Positions 43,521-47,423 of a stretch of 47,423 bases of DNA are shown piece after piece. A program made the translations under genes and the position numbers. Numbering within the stretch: the stretch's first letter is position 1; each line of letters begins with the position of its first letter. The DNA comes from Opitutia bacterium (lineage in GTDB: Bacteria > Verrucomicrobiota > Verrucomicrobiia > Opitutales > UBA953): contig CANCLQ010000006.1 in NCBI GenBank assembly GCA_947378845.1, forward strand, positions 1 through 47,423. Direction: 5' to 3'. Under the pieces are notes generated by a model. That model had not been told where the DNA came from, made no database searches, and was given only the letters and a program-made list of their open reading frames with translations.

Positions 43521-45471
43521 GGGGTAACAATCCACAGGAGCGTATGGTTTCTTGAAGGGTCCGCAAGCCGTTGATGAGTTCTTGAGTATTTTCTTTTGAG
43601 ATTGGGCTGGACGCGTTGTGCTCAATCCTACTCGCGAGTTTGGATAATTCTTGGCACCCCATTAGGCTGAGCATGCCCTTGATACCATGGGCCTGGAGTG
43701 TGAGCTCGTGAATATCTGGATGGGTGAGGGTGGTGGCCAATTTATCGATTAATTCATCGCTGTGGCGCAGGAAAGCTCGACCCGCGATTCGCAGATCCTC
43801 GATTTCATCTTCGTTGGATTGCTGCAGTAAAATCACGAATTCATGATCGGCGGGCTCGGCATTCATAGGGCAGGTGGTTTCCTCAATTTTCCGGAGTAAA
43901 TCCTGACCGCGCATGGGCTTGGTGAGGTAATCATCAAAGCCCGCCTCACGACACCGCTCCGATATATTATGTTCAGTCATACCCGTCAGTGCGATGAGTC
44001 GAGTGGACCGACGGCGTGTGGCTTTTTCTTCGGCGCGAATGGAAGTCGCCAGTTCGATGCCGTCGATAAGAGGCATTTGTAAATCAAGGATCGCGAGATC
44101 GAATTCCTTGCTTCGCCAGAGCTCGAGAGCAGCGGAACCATCGACAGTGGCGCTCACTTCGTGACCGGCGCGTTTTAAACGTGAAACGGCGACCTCTCGA
44201 TTCACTTCATTGTCTTCGGCAATAAGAATGCGGCGTGACCGTCGAACCGAATTTGGCGGTGTCGTAACTGTAGCAACGGCATCGGGCGTTTTAATTCCTG
44301 GCGCAAACTTCTCCCAAAGGTGCGTTAGGGTGATTGGCTTCGACAATTGATCGTAACCCCGAAGTTCAAGTTCGGGCTCGGTGAGCAGGAGGATTTTATC
44401 TTTGGGAATCAATGGCAGCCTCGGCGTCGTATCGGCAGGGAGGTCAATGATGACTTGAGCAAATGGGCGTTCGCTGATGGAGGCGGCCGACCAAATACTT
44501 TCTGCTTCGTTATTACAGTGCGCGGTGATGGTTTCAGCTCCCAGGAATTTAAGACATTCGGCGAGCCAGTTTCGGCTGAGTATATTACCGCTCACTATTA
44601 ATATTTTCTGTGCACTGAGATCGGTTCGTTCAACGGCCGCTGAATTTTCTACGATATCAAAAACGCAATTCGCGATAAACCGACTTCCTTGATTCATGGT
44701 GCTCGCGACATTCACATCCCCGTCCATGGCGCGGCATAACTTGCGTGTGATTGCTAAACCCAGGCCGGAGCCGCCATAGCGTCGCGTCGTCGAAGCTTCG
44801 GCTTGAGTAAAGGGATCGAAGATACGCTCCAGTCGGTCTGCTGGAATGCCTACGCCGGTATCGGTTACGATGATTTCGGCGTGGATACTATTTATGTGAC
44901 GATAGAGTTTTAATTCACAAGTGACGCCGCCGTGTTCGGTGAACTTCATGGCATTATCGACTAGGTTATTTATGATGCGGCGAAATTTCGTCGGATCCCC
45001 TTGTACGCAGTGCGGAGCGTCGGGATTAAGCGTCGCGATGAATTCGATGCCTTTGCGTTGAGCCATCGGGTGAAGGCGCTGGGCGGTTTTCTCGAATTCA
45101 TGAATCGGATTAAATTGAATCGACTCGAGAGTCATCGCGCCGCTCTCCAGTCGCGAAAAATCCAGCACGTCCTTAATCAGTTTATCGAGTTCAACCACGC
45201 AACTGTGTATCTTTTGGATTACGACTTGCTGCGGCATGTCGGATCCTTCCAAGGCATTTTCGCACAGCCCTTGAATCGCATTCACAGGGTTGCGAATTTC
45301 GTGAGAGATATTTGCGGCAAACTGAGCCTTCTCTGCCGTCACGGCTTCTGCGCGTTGAAGTGCGGTACGTAATTTCTTTTGCTCATCAAGCGTTTGAGAG
45401 AGGCGTTGGGCTAAAGTGATTAAGCCAATAGGATAAGGTAAGAGTTCATAATTATTTGAAGGTGAAACCAT
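43501..45471 (-). CDS. Cytoplasmic hybrid histidine kinase with two receiver-like domains and HPt
   Basis: 656 aa, no membrane segment. In order: short coiled coil (about 20-50); HisKA with SHEIRNP (His57); HATPase with N-box DNAMKF (about 172-177), DTGVGIP and GSGLGLAI; a first receiver-like domain (about 289-390) keeping IIDL (Asp343) and SKP; a second, canonical receiver (about 414-530) with acidic AEDN, phospho-Asp463 in LDLQMP and KP (Lys518-Pro519); then an HPt domain (about 545-650) with AHGIKG (His595). It can run a complete internal phosphorelay. There is no obvious sensor domain, so the signal may be cytoplasmic or delivered by a partner. It shares an operon with clpS. Confidence 0.9.
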   Translation of the reverse strand: MVSPSNNYELLPYPIGLITLAQRLSQTLDEQKKLRTALQRAEAVTAEKAQFAANISHEIRNPVNAIQGLCENALEGSDMPQQVVIQKIHSCVVELDKLIKDVLDFSRLESGAMTLESIQFNPIHEFEKTAQRLHPMAQRKGIEFIATLNPDAPHCVQGDPTKFRRIINNLVDNAMKFTEHGGVTCELKLYRHINSIHAEIIVTDTGVGIPADRLERIFDPFTQAEASTTRRYGGSGLGLAITRKLCRAMDGDVNVASTMNQGSRFIANCVFDIVENSAAVERTDLSAQKILIVSGNILSRNWLAECLKFLGAETITAHCNNEAESIWSAASISERPFAQVIIDLPADTTPRLPLIPKDKILLLTEPELELRGYDQLSKPITLTHLWEKFAPGIKTPDAVATVTTPPNSVRRSRRILIAEDNEVNREVAVSRLKRAGHEVSATVDGSAALELWRSKEFDLAILDLQMPLIDGIELATSIRAEEKATRRRSTRLIALTGMTEHNISERCREAGFDDYLTKPMRGQDLLRKIEETTCPMNAEPADHEFVILLQQSNEDEIEDLRIAGRAFLRHSDELIDKLATTLTHPDIHELTLQAHGIKGMLSLMGCQELSKLASRIEHNASSPISKENTQELINGLRTLQETIRSCGLLPHGQTQA

Positions 45472-45598
45472 AGTTTTATTCCGACAAATTAAGCCCCCAA
45501 GCTCCGGCTATGGATAGATTAAAAGTACTGAGGACTATTACCTAGATGAAAAATGGAAAGGTATCGCCAAGCCCGCCCGTCTGCTTACTATTAAACTT

Positions 45599-45952
45599 AT
45601 GAAATTTGAGCACCATCGCGAACCAGTGGCCACGCGTTCGAAATTCATTCGTCGCATGATGCGTTTCACTTTTTACTCCATGAGCTTTCTCTTTGTATCG
45701 CTCATGATTGGTGTCGCGGGTTATCATTACATCTGTGAGCTCGGTTGGGTGGATTCATTTTTAAATGCTTCGATGATTTTAACGGGCATGGGTCCGGTTT
45801 CTCCGTTGCCTAATCACGAAGCCAAAATCTTTGCATCCGCTTACGCGATTTTTTGCGGCATCGCTTTTCTGACTATCTTCTCGATCCTCATCGCGCCGGT
45901 GCTGCACCGCATTTTGCATCGGTTGCACTTGAAGACGGGTAAGGACGACTAA
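45599..45952 (+). CDS. Small two-helix membrane protein with channel-like pore segment
   Basis: 117 aa. Basic N-terminus, membrane helices at about 25-47 and 78-102, and between them NASMILTGMGPVSPLPNHE, a re-entrant-looking stretch in the place where a potassium channel pore helix and filter would sit, but with GMGPV instead of a GYGD filter. The C-terminus is basic (HRILHRLHLKTGKDD). I do not know a name for this family. It stands alone between the kinase and tRNA-Leu(CAG). Confidence 0.75.
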   Translation: MKFEHHREPVATRSKFIRRMMRFTFYSMSFLFVSLMIGVAGYHYICELGWVDSFLNASMILTGMGPVSPLPNHEAKIFASAYAIFCGIAFLTIFSILIAPVLHRILHRLHLKTGKDD

Positions 45953-45961
45953 TTAAAAGGG

Positions 45962-46044
45962 TGCTCAGGAAGGGACTTGAACCCTTAAGCCCGTGAGGGC
46001 ACTAGAACCTGAATCTAGCGTGTCTGCCATTCCACCACCTGAGC
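45962..46044 (-). tRNA. tRNA-Leu(CAG), CCA not encoded
   Basis: Read on the minus strand from 46044: acceptor GCTCAGG pairs with CCTGAGC (complement of 45963-45969), discriminator A at 45962. Anticodon arm CTAGA-TTCAGGT-TCTAG gives CAG. The variable arm is long. The three bases after the discriminator read CCC, so CCA is not genome-encoded here, in contrast to the other two tRNAs. Confidence 0.95.
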
Positions 46045-46085
46045 ATCGGACTGAAGTTTTGAGCAAAGGCGAGCGGGTGGGGGTG

Positions 46086-46592
46086 TCAAGGTTGCGACTT
46101 GCGTAGTGATTTGAGCATGTAAACGCAGTCGAGGTCTTGATTAAATTTCTGGCCCACTGCTTTGAGGAGTCCGGCTTGAGTGAATCCGAGCGAAGTATGA
46201 AGGCGTATGCTTGGCGCTTGTTCGCCGGAGATGCGGGCGATCACCGATTGATGGCCGAGTGTGGTGGCTCGTTCGAGAAGCTCTGCCAGCAGCAGTTTAC
46301 CCAGCCCTTTGTTGTGGTGGGCGTGGTGGATGAAAATCGAGTCCTCGACGGTTTTGGCCCAGCCCTGGCGGGTATTGTAAGTGGAAAGGGAGCCCCAGCC
46401 TAGGATTTGCCCATTAGATTCGATAACCAGGACGGGATGGGCAGCGGTGCGAGCCTTTAGCCATTTTACGCGGCCTTCGAGGGTTTCCTCGGTCAGATGC
46501 CAGGTGCATGTGCTGGTCCGGACGTAGTGATTGTAGATAGCATTAATACTGGCGGCGTCGGCCGGGGTGGCGGGTCGGATCCGAGCGGTCAT
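46086..46592 (-). CDS. GNAT acetyltransferase, phosphinothricin N-acetyltransferase-like
   Basis: 168 aa. Opening RIRPATPADAASINAIYNHYV, then WLKAR... HPVLVIE, and the acetyl-CoA loop HHNKGLGKLLLAELLE, ending with SIRLHTSLGFTQAGLLKAVG. This arrangement is typical of the Pat/YncA branch that acetylates methionine derivatives and phosphinothricin-like compounds; the natural substrate is unknown. It reads leftward next to tRNA-Leu. Confidence 0.88.
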   Translation of the reverse strand: MTARIRPATPADAASINAIYNHYVRTSTCTWHLTEETLEGRVKWLKARTAAHPVLVIESNGQILGWGSLSTYNTRQGWAKTVEDSIFIHHAHHNKGLGKLLLAELLERATTLGHQSVIARISGEQAPSIRLHTSLGFTQAGLLKAVGQKFNQDLDCVYMLKSLRKSQP

Positions 46593-46707
46593 GGCTGAGG
46601 CGGATTTAGGGTGGGGCCAGTATTATCACAAGCCTAGGAAATCCCGTTGACAGTCGAAGCACGGAGGCCTTTGTTGGCCGACCTGCCGTTCATTCGGCCT
46701 CCAGACC

Positions 46708-46833
46708 ATGAAAGTCTCCTCCTCATTAAAGTCGCTCAAGAAGCGCCATCCCAATTGCCAAGTGGTACGTCGCAAAGGTCGCGTTTACGTGATCAACAAG
46801 ACCCATCCTCGCTACAAGGCACGCCAAGGATAA
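46708..46833 (+). CDS. rpmJ: Ribosomal protein bL36, type B (zinc-free)
   Basis: 41 aa: starts MKVSSSLKSLKKRHPNCQVV and ends HPRYKARQG, the type B form of bL36 that lacks the Cys3-His zinc ligands (one Cys remains). It is in a different frame from the downstream bL31 gene, which is why a longer frame at 46647 covers it. The two genes form the same pair as ykgO-ykgM in E. coli, which is induced on zinc starvation; no clear Zur box is visible upstream here, so the pair may be the normal ribosomal set. Confidence 0.93.
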   Translation: MKVSSSLKSLKKRHPNCQVVRRKGRVYVINKTHPRYKARQG

Positions 46834-46856
46834 ACCTCAGCAAACCCCTGTATTTT

Positions 46857-47105
46857 ATGAAGAAAGAAGGACATCCTGAATACCATCCCGTCGTCTTTTT
46901 GGACGTTTCGACTGCGCGTGAATTCCCCACGCGTTCGACGATGAAGTCCAAAGAAACCAAGGTGATTGATGGTGTTGAACATTTTGTTATCCGTCGCGAA
47001 GTAACGATGGATTCGCATCCTGCGTACACGGGCGAAAAGCGTTTCGTGGACTCCGCTGGTCGCGTCGAAAAGTTCAATTCGAAGTTCAAGCGCGCCGCCA
47101 AGTAA
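46857..47105 (+). CDS. rpmE2: Ribosomal protein bL31, type B (zinc-free)
   Basis: 82 aa from ATG 46857. Family pattern: HPEYHPVVFLDVST near the start, the basic central segment, SHPAYTGEKRFVDSAGRVEKFNSKF-type ending (cut here), and no cysteines, as in type B bL31. A start at 46647 in the same frame would add 70 unrelated residues and run over the bL36 gene in another frame, so it is rejected. It is 23 nt after rpmJ and is followed by a terminator. Confidence 0.93.
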   Translation: MKKEGHPEYHPVVFLDVSTAREFPTRSTMKSKETKVIDGVEHFVIRREVTMDSHPAYTGEKRFVDSAGRVEKFNSKFKRAAK

Positions 47106-47125
47106 TCTTCTCAAGAAGATCGCTC

Positions 47126-47158
47126 CAAAACCCGCCTGGTTCGCCAAGCGGGTTTTTT
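47126..47158 (+). terminator. Rho-independent terminator after the bL36-bL31 pair
   Basis: AAACCCGC-CTGG ... CCA-AGCGGGTTT around a TTCG loop (about 47127-47154), followed by TTTTTT. A UUCG-type tetraloop with a small bulge in the stem. Confidence 0.9.
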
Positions 47159-47193
47159 GTTGGCCGGTGAGCGGGTGGGGCGGTGTTTAACTT

Positions 47194-47254
47194 TAACCCA
47201 TATTTCATTGGGTTATTTACCATTATTGCCTGCAGTTGTTCACAATTATGTGAA
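47194..47254 (+). promoter_or_regulatory. Pair of perfect inverted repeats in the leader of the last gene
   Basis: TAACCCA-N8-TGGGTTA (47194-47215) and TTCACA-ATTA-TGTGAA (47239-47254), with a further CGTTTT-N6-AAAACG at 47285-47302. The whole stretch 47161-47352 is AT-rich compared with its surroundings and has no coding frame. These dyads are candidate operator sites or RNA hairpins; no regulator is identifiable. Confidence 0.45.
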
Positions 47255-47352
47255 TAAAATGTGCCTTAATTGATAATAAGTGGTCGTTTTGACGAAAAAA
47301 CGGCAAAAAATGCTTGATTTTAGCGTTCATCCGTAACAAGACTGTCACCGCT

Positions 47353-47423
47353 ATGAAGCAAATCCTACCTATCCTCACCCTCACGACCCTCACTGCTGCT
47401 GCTTTTGCCGACGCCTCCGCGCC
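47353..47423 (+). CDS. N-terminus of a secreted protein, cut by the window end
   Basis: The first 23 codons from ATG 47353 encode a typical signal peptide: MKQILPILTLTTLTAAAFA followed by DASA, with a predicted cut after AFA. No further identity can be given. No Shine-Dalgarno sequence is visible. Confidence 0.6.
   Translation, partial: MKQILPILTLTTLTAAAFADASA

Noticed and set aside
46640..46707. Zur operator or sigma-70 promoter before rpmJ
   Set aside because: TTGACA at about 46648-46653 has no matching -10 at 16-18 nt and no palindromic Zur-like sequence is visible.
46647..46856. 70-residue N-terminal extension of bL31
   Set aside because: It overlaps the bL36 gene in a different frame and is unlike any bL31.

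Overview
The window looks like a chromosomal segment of a Verrucomicrobiota bacterium, most likely from the Opitutae lineage. This is inferred from family content: a large sorbosone-dehydrogenase/HEAT/cytochrome-c protein of the type expanded in the Planctomycetes-Verrucomicrobia group, a small cytoplasmic protein family I know mainly from that superphylum, a pseudopilin-like protein, a MurC-MurB fusion, and a long gap-free division and cell wall (dcw) cluster. No 16S gene is present, so the placement is not proven. MurE has the DNPR motif that goes with meso-diaminopimelate, and MenA implies menaquinone respiration.

Layout. 1-17069: dcw cluster, all on +, mostly with 4-nt ATGA overlaps: rsmH (3' end), ftsL-like, ftsI, murE, murF, mraY, murD, a LysM lipoprotein, ftsW, murG, murC-murB fusion, ddl, ftsQ, ftsA, ftsZ. 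It covers the whole lipid II route from UDP-GlcNAc-enolpyruvate to lipid II plus the septal machinery; mraZ would lie to the left, outside the window. sufS (17118-18335) follows and meets a DUF2851 gene tail to tail.

19475-24580: an accessory-looking stretch between tRNA-Ser(UGA) and tRNA-Leu(GAG). It holds a secreted alpha-L-fucosidase (GH29), a glycosyltransferase-like gene and an unrecognised RG-rich protein. Several REP/REPIN-like palindromes lie between them, and a near-perfect copy of the tRNA-Ser 3' end lies just downstream of that tRNA.

24581-35106: housekeeping genes: purD, a ywlE-rpiB-glyA block that has the same order in Bacillus, a pseudopilin-like gene, menA, a dCMP deaminase-like gene, yqgE, an M23 peptidase operon, tsaD and a MidA-type methyltransferase. 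35173-45471: the giant cytochrome, class I aldolase fbaB, a SulP transporter, and a hybrid histidine kinase overlapping clpS and a DUF2017-like gene. 45599-47423: a small two-helix membrane protein, tRNA-Leu(CAG), a GNAT acetyltransferase, the zinc-free ribosomal proteins bL36 and bL31 (type B), and the start of a secreted protein.

The most notable observations are: (1) the only FtsZ here has lost key GTPase residues (T7 loop reads PVDSASV and the tubulin signature GGGTAGGAA) but keeps the C-terminal FtsA-binding peptide; (2) a family of REPIN-like elements whose hairpin stems covary; (3) a perfect 8-bp inverted repeat 2 nt upstream of the RG-rich gene's start codon; (4) an overlapping kinase-clpS-DUF2017-like operon; (5) general scarcity of Shine-Dalgarno sequences. 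All residue counts and mismatch counts were made by eye.
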